This document shows, piece after piece, positions 1 through 6,539 of a stretch of DNA of 28,284 bases (position 1 is its first letter; every line of letters starts with the position of its first letter). Source of the DNA: DAOTYX01 sp034434635 (GTDB lineage Bacteria > Chloroflexota > Anaerolineae > B4-G1 > DUEL01); assembly GCA_034434635.1 (NCBI GenBank), contig DAOTYX010000009.1, positions 1-28,284 of the forward strand, written 5' to 3'. The notes under the pieces were generated by a model that had not been told where the DNA came from, did no database searches, and was given only the letters and a program-made list of their open reading frames with translations. A program made the position numbers and the translations under genes.

Positions 1-1064
1 GTGCGCGGGGCGTGCAGGATGGTGATGCGCTGCCACTGCCCGTGGCGCAGCAGCCCTGCCGGGCCGAAGGCCGGTCGGCGGTCGGTGACGATCTCTTCCT
101 GGATGCGACGCCGGGCGGCGGGGTCGCGCAACAGGGCGACGATTTGGGCTTCCCCTTGATCTTGGATGTGCTGTGGCAGCGCGTCGGCCAGCGCTGGGGC
201 CAGGTCGGTATGGACGTCGTTATCTACCGTCACGTCCTGTCCGCGGGCGCGGGCCTCCTCCACCAGCCGCAGGTTGGCCGAGGCATCGCAGGGGGCGCCG
301 AACTTGGGCGCGTTGTGGGAGATCTGCACCGGCAGTCCTGCCTGGCGCCCGATCTGGATCGCCTCGGCCACGGCGTCGAGGATGGTCTCCCGTTCGCCGC
401 GGATGTGCGAGGCGTACAGCCCGCCGTAGCGGGCGACGATGCGGCAGAGGGTCACGATCTCTTCGGTCGCGGCGAAGCAGCCGGGAGGGTAGACCAGGCC
501 GGTGGACATGCCGAAGGCCCCGGCCCGCATCGCCTCGTCCAGCAACCGTTCCATGCAGGTCATCTCCTGGCGGGTCGGCGCGCGGTCGGCGAAGCCCATC
601 GCCGTGACGCGCAGGGCGCCGTGCCCTACCAGCGCGGCGATGTTGATGCCCAGCCCTCCCTCCTGGAGGGCGTGCAGGTACTCGGCGAAGGTGCGCCACT
701 GCCAGGTGACCCCCGGCGCTCCGGCATGGGGTCCCCACCAGGCGCGCATCATCTCCAGGTGGCCATCGTCCAGCGGGGCGGGGGAAAGCCCGCAGTTGCC
801 GATGACCTGGGTGGTCACCCCCTGACGGACCGCGCTCTCTGCCGGGCGGTTGATGAGGATGGAGAGGTCGGAGTGGGTGTGGACGTCCACGAAGCCCGGC
901 GTGACGAAGCGCCCGGCGGCGTCGAGGGTGCGTTCAGCCCGCAGCGTGCCCGGCGGGGCAATGACCGCCACCCGCCCCCGGCGGATGCCCAGGTCTCCGT
1001 AGAACCACGGGTTGCCGCAGCCGTCCACGATGCGGCCGTTCGTCACCGCGAAATCCAGCCCCAT
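1..1064 (-). CDS. N-acyl-D-amino-acid deacylase family amidohydrolase (partial, 3' end off the window)
   Basis: This zinc amidohydrolase is of the D-aminoacylase/N-acyl-D-amino-acid deacylase type (COG3653), which releases D-amino acids from N-acyl derivatives. The frame is open from ATG 1064 to the left edge, giving 354 codons of a protein usually near 500. A GGAGG lies just upstream of the ATG. Visible metal-site features are HTHSD at residues 62-66, Cys91 in IGNCG, GHG at 147-149, His220 in ASHIRGE and His250 in ISHNAPK; STGLVYPPG sits at 187-195. The family places its catalytic Asp in the missing C-terminal part, so activity cannot be judged. The segment after residue 277 reads DVTVDNDVHTD where I would expect a YPY-like motif, so the substrate may differ. 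It follows the methyltransferase genes on the same strand after 109 bp of hairpins, so co-transcription is possible but unproven. Confidence 0.88.
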   Translation of the reverse strand, partial: MGLDFAVTNGRIVDGCGNPWFYGDLGIRRGRVAVIAPPGTLRAERTLDAAGRFVTPGFVDVHTHSDLSILINRPAESAVRQGVTTQVIGNCGLSPAPLDDGHLEMMRAWWGPHAGAPGVTWQWRTFAEYLHALQEGGLGINIAALVGHGALRVTAMGFADRAPTRQEMTCMERLLDEAMRAGAFGMSTGLVYPPGCFAATEEIVTLCRIVARYGGLYASHIRGERETILDAVAEAIQIGRQAGLPVQISHNAPKFGAPCDASANLRLVEEARARGQDVTVDNDVHTDLAPALADALPQHIQDQGEAQIVALLRDPAARRRIQEEIVTDRRPAFGPAGLLRHGQWQRITILHAPR

Positions 1065-1106
1065 TGTTCCTCCGTGAGGGCGCGATGGTCGCGTCGGGCG
1101 CCGCTG

Positions 1107-1162
1107 GGAGACCGCGCCCAGGGGCGCGTCCCCCGTGGGGGGCGCGGTCAGGAGACCGCGCC
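1107..1162. repeat. Palindromic GC-rich repeat cluster, possible hairpin terminator
   Basis: GGCGCGGTC (1141-1149) and GACCGCGCC (1154-1162) form a perfect 9-bp stem with a 4-nt loop. A third copy, GACCGCGCCC at 1110-1119, can instead pair with 1140-1149. The word GGAGACCGCGCC occurs directly at 1107-1118 and 1151-1162. The cluster lies about 11 nt past the stop of the minus-strand methyltransferase gene. There is no T tract, so it could be a rho-type pause, an RNA-stabilising hairpin or a dispersed palindromic repeat. Confidence 0.6.
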
Positions 1163-1173
1163 ATACGGTAGGT

Positions 1174-2049
1174 TCATCGCGCCGCGGCGCGTTTCATGCG
1201 TTCCTTGTAGGCCTTCGTGTAGCGCATGGCGTATTCGTCGCGGCCCAGCAGCAGGTCGGTTGCCAGGATCGCCGGGCGGACCTTGGCCGCGTCCACGATG
1301 GGGCAGTTGACCCCCTCGCGGATGGCCAGGGTGAGGAAGGCCCAGTTGATGACCTCCCGTTCCGGCAGGCCGAAGGAGACGTTGCTGGCTCCCAGGGTCA
1401 TGTTGACGCCCAGTTCCTCGCGCACCAGGCGGATGGCCTCCAGCGTGACCCGGCTGGCCTGCGCATCTGCCCCCACGGTCAGCGCCAGGCAGTCAATGAC
1501 CACGTCGGCGCGGGGGATGCCCAGCGCCTCGGCCCGCTCGACGATCTTGCGCGCCACGGCCAGCCGCTTCTCTGGGGTGGGGGGGATGCCCTCGTCGTCC
1601 ATCGTCAGGCCGATGACGGCGGTCTTGTACTCGGCCACCAGCGGCAGCACCTGTTGCAAGCGGGCCTCCTCGCCGTTGACCGAGTTGACCAGCGGCCGGC
1701 CTTCGGGCACCAGCGCGTAGTAGGTCTCCAGCGCGGCGCGCAGGGCGGCGATGTTGGGGCTGTCTATGCAGACCGGCACGGCGGGCACCGTCTCCACGAC
1801 CAGGCGCACTGCCTGAGGCAGCAGGGCCACCTCATCCACGCCGGCTGCGCCCACGTTGACGTCCAGCACGTCCGCGCCGTCTGCCACCTGGTTCTGCGCC
1901 TCCTGGCGGATGATCTCCAGGTCGCCCGCGACCAGCGCAGCGGCCAGTCGTTTCTTGCCGGTGGGGTTGATGCGCTCGCCGATCAGTACGGTGGGCTTTT
2001 CTGGGGCAATGATAACGCTCTTACGGGCGCTTTTCAGAATGGTTTCCAT
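1174..2049 (-). CDS. Methyltetrahydrofolate:corrinoid methyltransferase (MtgA-like, pterin-binding domain)
   Basis: This is a 291-residue single-domain pterin-binding TIM-barrel protein of the MeTr/AcsE/MtgA family. It is predicted to move a methyl group between the cognate corrinoid protein and tetrahydrofolate in the cytoplasm. Visible family motifs are GERINPTG at 24-31, DVNVG at 63-67, Asp96 in CIDSPN, NSVNGE at 122-127, GLTMDDEG at 147-154, IDCLALTVG at 185-193 and ASNVSFGLP at 221-229. Asn223 is the expected pterin/methyl-contacting Asn. ATG 2049 is chosen because GGAG sits 7 nt upstream; an in-frame ATG 33 nt earlier gives a poor leader peptide. It lies 33 nt after the first MttB-like gene. 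Together with the corrinoid protein and the MttB-like enzymes it completes the methyl route into one-carbon metabolism. The direction is inferred from this context. Confidence 0.92.
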   Translation of the reverse strand: METILKSARKSVIIAPEKPTVLIGERINPTGKKRLAAALVAGDLEIIRQEAQNQVADGADVLDVNVGAAGVDEVALLPQAVRLVVETVPAVPVCIDSPNIAALRAALETYYALVPEGRPLVNSVNGEEARLQQVLPLVAEYKTAVIGLTMDDEGIPPTPEKRLAVARKIVERAEALGIPRADVVIDCLALTVGADAQASRVTLEAIRLVREELGVNMTLGASNVSFGLPEREVINWAFLTLAIREGVNCPIVDAAKVRPAILATDLLLGRDEYAMRYTKAYKERMKRAAAR

Positions 2050-2082
2050 GTTCTTTCTCCGAAGGGCGTAGAAGAACTGCAA

Positions 2083-3537
2083 CTACAGGGGCGGCAGTCG
2101 GTCCATCCCCGCCGCCTGGGCTTGCCGCTCCACCAGGGCGCGCAGTTCGCGCTCCTGTTCGGGGGGCATCGGGGGTCGGCGGTAGGCGGCCAGGAGTTCC
2201 GCCACCCGCACGCGGGCGCGCTGGAAGGTGTCCAGGCGTCCGCCCTCCTCCCAGGCGCGGATCGAACCCCGGTCAATCACCGCCGAAGGCAGGTACTGCT
2301 CTTTGGCGAACAACTGCCGGGTGATCTTCTGCTTGAGGAAGTCCCCCTTGAAGTTGATGCCGGCGAACAGCGCCGTGGCCAGCGTCTCGGTGTGCACCTG
2401 CATGCCGGCCAGCAGCCGCTGGGCCATGCCGATGGCCTCGGCGTCCACCACCAGTTTCTCCGCGCTCTGACAGGCCAGGAAGTCGAGCATGCCGGCGCCG
2501 GAGACCATGTTGATGCCCGCCAGGGCGGCGATGATGGCCGTGACGCCGCTCTCCAGCCCGGCCTGGGCGTCCACGATCTTGGCGTCGCTGGCGGCCAGGT
2601 AGGTATGGGTTGGCAGGCCCAGGCTCTTGCCCACCTGGGCGTAGGCGGCGTCAATCATCGCCGTCTCCACTGCGCCCATCGGCGTCGTGCCGTGGCGCAT
2701 GTCGAAGATGGCCGGCGCCCCGCCCCAGACGATGGGCGCGCCGGGCTGGGCCAGTTGATGGATGGCGATGCCGCTCAGGCACTCTGCGGCGTGCTGCACC
2801 ACCGAGCCCAGCAGCGTCACCGGGGCGGCGGCTCCGGCCAGCGGCATCGAGACGATCTCCGCCGGCACCCTGGCCCGGGCCAGGTCCATCAGGTTCTGCG
2901 CGCCGAATTCGCTCCAGATGAGCGGCGGGGAGGGGCAGACGTCGAAGACCGCCAGCGGCGTGCGCGCCAGTTCCGCCCGCCCGCCAGCGAGGATGGCCAG
3001 CATGTCGAACATCACCTGCGTCGTCCGGGTGGAGAAGGCCCCCGTGATGACCGGCTTGGTCGAGTGCAGGAGGACCAGGTACAGGCGATACAGGTCGCCC
3101 ACTGCCTTGGGCACTTCGTTGCAGACGACAGCGGTGGACTGGGCGGCGTACTGGGGGAGCATCTCCGCCACCTGCACCAGCCGCACCAGGTCGGCCGTGG
3201 TGGACGGGCGGTGCTCCAGCGTCTCCGGGTCGAGCACGTGGACGCCGGAGGAGCCGGGGTCGAAGTGCACCGCGTCGCCGCCGTAGCGCACGACCGGCTC
3301 GCCGGCGCGGTTGTGGAGGAAGAACTCGCCCGGCACTGTCTCCAGCGCCTGACGGACTACCCTCTCTGGGATGTGCGCTACCTGTTCCGTCTCATCCACC
3401 TGGGCGCCGGCGTCGGCCAGCAGGCGGCGTGCCTCCGGCGACTGCACCTTGATCCCTGGCGACATCAGCAGTTGGAAGGCCTCATCCAGCACCCGGGCGA
3501 CCAGGTCGGGGGAGAGGAGTTCGATTTTTGGCTGCAT
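2083..3537 (-). CDS. MttB-family methylamine:corrinoid methyltransferase, non-pyrrolysine (paralogue 1)
   Basis: A 484-residue member of the trimethylamine methyltransferase superfamily (COG5598). True archaeal MttB needs an in-frame amber codon for pyrrolysine. This frame has no internal stop, so it belongs to the non-Pyl branch, whose characterised members (MtgB, MtpB, MtcB and relatives) demethylate glycine betaine, proline betaine or carnitine. Its predicted role is methyl transfer from a quaternary amine to the corrinoid protein encoded upstream. The length and start (N-terminal LLSPDLVARVLDEA helix) fit the family. ATG 3537 has GGAG 7 nt upstream. Reading further upstream only translates the heptad array in the spacer. 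It shares only the general fold pattern with the neighbouring paralogue, for example LAQPGAPIVWGGA against LAYPGAPVFYAAA. The substrate cannot be read from sequence. Confidence 0.9.
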   Translation of the reverse strand: MQPKIELLSPDLVARVLDEAFQLLMSPGIKVQSPEARRLLADAGAQVDETEQVAHIPERVVRQALETVPGEFFLHNRAGEPVVRYGGDAVHFDPGSSGVHVLDPETLEHRPSTTADLVRLVQVAEMLPQYAAQSTAVVCNEVPKAVGDLYRLYLVLLHSTKPVITGAFSTRTTQVMFDMLAILAGGRAELARTPLAVFDVCPSPPLIWSEFGAQNLMDLARARVPAEIVSMPLAGAAAPVTLLGSVVQHAAECLSGIAIHQLAQPGAPIVWGGAPAIFDMRHGTTPMGAVETAMIDAAYAQVGKSLGLPTHTYLAASDAKIVDAQAGLESGVTAIIAALAGINMVSGAGMLDFLACQSAEKLVVDAEAIGMAQRLLAGMQVHTETLATALFAGINFKGDFLKQKITRQLFAKEQYLPSAVIDRGSIRAWEEGGRLDTFQRARVRVAELLAAYRRPPMPPEQERELRALVERQAQAAGMDRLPPL

Positions 3538-3552
3538 GATCATTCTCCGTTC

Positions 3553-3594
3553 TGACCACAGACGACAGACGACAGACCACGCACCACGCACCAC
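3553..3594. repeat. Heptad (7-nt) tandem array between the two MttB-like genes
   Basis: Six consecutive 7-nt units in phase: TGACCAC, AGACGAC, AGACGAC, AGACCAC, GCACCAC, GCACCAC. The units vary only at set positions. The array fills about half of the 89-nt spacer between the two methyltransferase genes and is the same word family (nGACsAC) as the array at 5777-5832. It ends 15 nt short of the downstream minus-strand start codon, leaving that gene's Shine-Dalgarno intact. Confidence 0.85.
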
Positions 3595-3626
3595 GGCCCC
3601 CTTCGGGTGCTCGTGGGGCAGGGGCG

Positions 3627-5072
3627 CTACGCGACGCTGGCGATGATGCGTCGGAACTCGGCGGAGAGGGTTGGGTCAAGCGGGTCGGGTTGATGGGTGG
3701 CCAGGATGCGGCGCGCCTCCTCGTGGGCCCACTCCCAGGCGCCGTCTTGCCGCTCTTCCCACACGTTATAGGGTCGGCGGTCGAAATAACGCGGCACCCA
3801 CAGTTCGCGCATGTGCCGCTTGGTGTGCTTCTGACTCAGGAAGTTGCCCCCCGGCCCCACCGCGCGGATGGCGTCGAGAGCCAGGGTCTCGTCGTCCACG
3901 ACGATGCCCTCCATCATCTTGCGGACGATGCCGAAGATCTCGCAGTCGAGCAGCATCTGCTCGTAGGACCAGATGCGGCTGCCGTGCAGCAGCCCCACGC
4001 CCAGTAGCATGTCGGACATGACGATGGAGGCCATGAAGGTGGAGAGGCTGTTCTCGATGCCGGCCTGCCAGTTGGCCGTCTTCGCGCCGGTGGCGAAGGA
4101 GCCCATCGAGAGCGGCACGTTGTAGAAGTCGGAGAGGACGTTGGTGGCCGCGCCGAACAGGAAGTCCTCCGGCCCGCCGCCGGTATAGCCGCCCGTGCGC
4201 AGGTCCATGACCGTCTGCGCGGCGGCGTAGAAGACCGGCGCGCCGGGGTAGGCCAGTTGGATGAGCGCCAGGCCGCTGATGACCTCGGCGTTGCCGACGA
4301 CCAGGTTGCCGGCCAGGGTGGCCGGGGCGGTGGAGGCGCAGGAGGTCATGGTCATGAAGCCGGTCGGCAGGCCGAACTCGGCGGCGACCAGCGCGGCGTC
4401 CAGGCTCCCGCCGTCGTGGCCCAGCGGCGGGGCGGTGCATTCCATCACCGAGAGTACCGGGCGCTGGCGGAGCGCCTCCTTCCCGCCGACGATGGCCGCG
4501 GCCATCTCCACCGCCGCGCGCGCCTCCCGCTCGGAGTAGATGCTTTCCGTCTGCGCGTGCTTGGTGGAGTTCTCCCAGATGGCGGCCAGTTCCCACAGGC
4601 TGCGCGTCTGGGGGGGATAATCCTGCGCGGAGACGGCGACCCAGTGGAAGGCGACCTCCTCGGTGTAGTCGCCCACGCGGGCGATGTCGGCCACGTCCTG
4701 CAGGCAGGAGCGGCGCCGCTGGCCGCTCTCCAGGTCGAGCACCTCCACACCGCAGCCGTCGGTGCCGACGAAGACGTGGTTGCCGTCCAGCGGCAGGTCC
4801 TGCGCCGGGTCCCGCGCCGCCAGAATGTACGCGGGCGGGGCCTTCTTGAGCGCCTCTTCGATGAGGTGGCCGGGGGCCTTGACCACCGTGCTCTCGCGGT
4901 CCACCTGCGCGCCATGGGCGGCCCAGATGTCGAGCGCGCGCTCGGAGGGGAAGCGCACCCCCACCGACTCGATCACGTCGAGCGTGGCGGTGTGGATGCG
5001 ACGCACATCCTCGGGGCTGAGGATCTCCAGGCGCAGGCGGGGGTTGGTGATGGACTGAATGTTGCGGGCCAT
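3627..5072 (-). CDS. MttB-family methylamine:corrinoid methyltransferase, non-pyrrolysine (paralogue 2)
   Basis: A 481-residue COG5598 protein with no in-frame amber codon, therefore in the non-Pyl MttB branch. It is predicted to transfer a methyl group from a quaternary or tertiary amine to the corrinoid protein encoded immediately upstream, whose stop lies only 9 nt before this start. Family features include the N-terminal LRLEILSPEDVRRIHTATLD region, VGTDGCGVEVLDLESG near residue 100, the glycine-rich barrel segments (MECTAPPLGHDGGSL, LAYPGAPVFYAAAQTVMD) and the C-terminal NFLSQKHTKRHMRELWVPRYFDRR block. ATG 5072 is preceded by a weak GGGGGC; tight coupling to the upstream gene may supply ribosomes. 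Being closest to the corrinoid gene, it may be the main partner, with the other paralogue handling a second substrate. That is an inference from gene order. Confidence 0.91.
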   Translation of the reverse strand: MARNIQSITNPRLRLEILSPEDVRRIHTATLDVIESVGVRFPSERALDIWAAHGAQVDRESTVVKAPGHLIEEALKKAPPAYILAARDPAQDLPLDGNHVFVGTDGCGVEVLDLESGQRRRSCLQDVADIARVGDYTEEVAFHWVAVSAQDYPPQTRSLWELAAIWENSTKHAQTESIYSEREARAAVEMAAAIVGGKEALRQRPVLSVMECTAPPLGHDGGSLDAALVAAEFGLPTGFMTMTSCASTAPATLAGNLVVGNAEVISGLALIQLAYPGAPVFYAAAQTVMDLRTGGYTGGGPEDFLFGAATNVLSDFYNVPLSMGSFATGAKTANWQAGIENSLSTFMASIVMSDMLLGVGLLHGSRIWSYEQMLLDCEIFGIVRKMMEGIVVDDETLALDAIRAVGPGGNFLSQKHTKRHMRELWVPRYFDRRPYNVWEERQDGAWEWAHEEARRILATHQPDPLDPTLSAEFRRIIASVA

Positions 5073-5081
5073 TGCTGCCCC

Positions 5082-5729
5082 CTACGCGCCGACCAGCTGC
5101 CTGGCCACGGCCACCGCGCCGATGGCGTCTTCGCTGTAGCCGTCGGCGCCGATCTCATTCGCCCAGCCGCGCGTCACCGGTGCGCCGCCGACCATCACCT
5201 TGACCTGCGGGCGCAGGCCGGCCTCCTCCAGCGCCTCGATGACGTCCTTCTGGCGCACCATCGTCGTCGTCAGCAGCGCGCTCAGGCCGACGATGTTCGC
5301 CTTGACCTCCTGCGCCTTCTCCACGAACCGGGCGATGGGCACGTCCACCCCCAGGTCATACACCTGGAAGCCACTGGCGGAGAGCATCGTCGCCACCAGA
5401 GTCTTGCCGATGTCGTGGATGTCCCCTTCGACGGTGCCGATCACCACCTGGCCGAGCATCTCCCGATGGGTACCACGGCGGGCCATCTCCGGTTCAAGGA
5501 TCGCCACAGCGGCCTTCATCACCTCGCCAGCCAGCACCAGGTCGGGCAGGAACATCTCACCGCAGGCGAACTGGTCGCCCACCGTGTTCACCCCGACGAC
5601 GAAGCCTTCGTTGATCGCTGCCAGCGGGTCTATGCCCTGTGCCAGGGCCTGACGGGCCAGTTCTTCGGCCAGTTCGACCTCGCCGTCAATGACGCTCTGG
5701 GCCATCTTCTGGAAGAGTTCTGTGCTCAT
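5082..5729 (-). CDS. Methyltransferase cognate corrinoid protein (MtgC/MttC-like)
   Basis: A 215-residue B12-binding protein that carries the methyl group between the MttB-like enzymes and the folate methyltransferase. An N-terminal helical cap (about residues 1-85, with the FLPDLVLAGEVM motif at 60-71) is followed by the Rossmann-like cobalamin domain. The lower-ligand signature D-x-H-x-x-G is at 103-108 (DIHDIG), with GLSALLTTTM at 148-157 and the Gly-Gly of VMVGGAPVT at 181-182. The length is normal for stand-alone corrinoid proteins. ATG 5729 has AGGGAGGA upstream. It is the first gene of the operon, about 145 nt downstream of the predicted transcription start. The frame stays open upstream through repeats, but nothing there looks like protein. 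A corrinoid reductive activator (RamA type) is not in this window. Confidence 0.94.
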   Translation of the reverse strand: MSTELFQKMAQSVIDGEVELAEELARQALAQGIDPLAAINEGFVVGVNTVGDQFACGEMFLPDLVLAGEVMKAAVAILEPEMARRGTHREMLGQVVIGTVEGDIHDIGKTLVATMLSASGFQVYDLGVDVPIARFVEKAQEVKANIVGLSALLTTTMVRQKDVIEALEEAGLRPQVKVMVGGAPVTRGWANEIGADGYSEDAIGAVAVARQLVGA

Positions 5730-5776
5730 GCTGTCCTCCCTAATGTGTGGATTGAAAGGGCCGGTCTGTGGGTGAC

Positions 5777-5879
5777 GGACCACGGACGACGGACCACGGA
5801 CGACCGACGACGGACCACGGACGACTGACCACGGCCAGTGGCTCGATACCCGTGGTCTGTGGTCTGTCGTCTGTGGTCG
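5777..5879. repeat. Inverted heptad array in the leader of the corrinoid operon
   Basis: Eight in-phase 7-nt units at 5777-5832 (GGACCAC, GGACGAC, GGACCAC, GGACGAC, CGACGAC, GGACCAC, GGACGAC, TGACCAC) are followed, after a 19-nt centre, by four units of the reverse complement at 5852-5879 (GTGGTCT, GTGGTCT, GTCGTCT, GTGGTCG). The two arms can form a long imperfect hairpin with several registers. The array lies between the minus-strand promoter at 5881-5909 and the corrinoid gene, so it would be transcribed as the 5' leader of that operon. Confidence 0.85.
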
Positions 5880-5880
5880 G

Positions 5881-5909
5881 ATTCTAGCACACCTCGAAGC
5901 GGATGTCAA
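5881..5909 (-). promoter_or_regulatory. Sigma70-type promoter for the corrinoid/methyltransferase operon
   Basis: On the minus strand TTGACA (5909-5904) is followed, after exactly 17 nt, by TAGAAT (5886-5881). The -35 is perfect and the -10 has one mismatch. The predicted start near 5874 gives a leader of about 145 nt that begins inside the heptad array. Confidence 0.8.
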
Positions 5910-5938
5910 GTTTGGGTTCGAAAAACGAAGTTGAGGGC

Positions 5939-5967
5939 TTGTCAATGGTCGAATCGTGTGGTAGAAT
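5939..5967 (+). promoter_or_regulatory. Sigma70-type promoter for the lrp-lysine operon
   Basis: TTGTCA (5939-5944), a 17-nt spacer and TAGAAT (5962-5967). The predicted start near 5974 gives a leader of about 35 nt before the regulator ATG at 6009. It is divergent from the corrinoid promoter with only 29 nt between the two -35 boxes, so one regulator bound there could affect both. Confidence 0.72.
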
Positions 5968-6008
5968 AGGTTCAGGGGTTCGATAAGCGCAAAGTCAGGA
6001 GGAGGAAA

Positions 6009-6539
6009 ATGGGTAACGAGGGACGCGTGGGGGCGGAGGTGCAGCCGCCGCGGGCGGAGTTGGACGAACTGGACCGGCTGATCCTGCATGCGCTGCAGGC
6101 GGACGGGCGCACCCCCTTCACCCAGATCGCCAAGCAGGCTGGCGTCTCGGAGGCCACCATCCGTGGCCGCTACCGCAACCTGGTCGAGCAGGGCATCGTG
6201 CGCACGGTGGGCATCGTGGACCCCTACGCGCTGGGGTTCGATGCGCCAGCGATCATCGGCGTTTCGGTGGAGCCAGGACGACTGGACGTGGTGGCTGAGG
6301 CGATCTCCGCCCTGCCGGAGGTGAGCTACCTGGTGATGACCCTGGGCGGCTTCGACCTGGTGCTGGAGGTCTTCTGCCGCGACCTGCCTGACCTGACCAA
6401 CTGGCTGACGCAGCGGCTCCACTCCATCCCCGGCGTGCGCAGCACCCAGACCTTGATGATCGCCCGCAGTTACAAACTCAGCTATCGCTGGTCACCTGAC
6501 CTGAAGATGGAGACCCAGAATCCAGGAGGAGACCTATGA
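6009..6539 (+). CDS. Lrp/AsnC-family transcriptional regulator
   Basis: A 176-residue feast/famine regulator. An N-terminal winged helix-turn-helix covers about residues 18-65 (LDRLILHALQADGR, then IAKQAGVSEATIRGRYRNLVEQGIV). The ligand-binding RAM domain follows from about 80 to 160. The family forms octamers or dimers that sense amino acids and often regulates its own operon. AGGAGGAGG precedes ATG 6009. The stop overlaps the start of the lysine-ketoglutarate reductase gene (ATGA at 6536-6539), showing translational coupling with the lysine genes. Lysine, saccharopine or aminoadipate are plausible effectors, an inference from position only. Residues 1-15 are a poorly conserved extension before the HTH. 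Confidence 0.93.
   Translation: MGNEGRVGAEVQPPRAELDELDRLILHALQADGRTPFTQIAKQAGVSEATIRGRYRNLVEQGIVRTVGIVDPYALGFDAPAIIGVSVEPGRLDVVAEAISALPEVSYLVMTLGGFDLVLEVFCRDLPDLTNWLTQRLHSIPGVRSTQTLMIARSYKLSYRWSPDLKMETQNPGGDL

Noticed and set aside
1135..3555. 806-residue plus-strand open frame opposite the methyltransferase genes
   Set aside because: It is His-, Gln- and Gly-rich with no family motif. It lies antisense to two clear genes and is explained by high GC at third positions.
3538..3594. N-terminal extension of the first MttB-like protein
   Set aside because: The added residues are a translation of the heptad repeat, and a good Shine-Dalgarno supports ATG 3537.
2083..5072. Pyrrolysine-containing MttB
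   Set aside because: Both frames run full length without an in-frame amber codon, so pyrrolysine is not needed.
5777..5879. CRISPR array
   Set aside because: Units are 7 nt and contiguous, with no spacer sequences; this is a short tandem repeat with inversion.
5082..6422. Long minus-strand frame that would extend the corrinoid protein upstream to 6422
   Set aside because: The extension is antisense to the Lrp gene and then translates the heptad array. The true start at 5729 has a strong ribosome site and the family N terminus.
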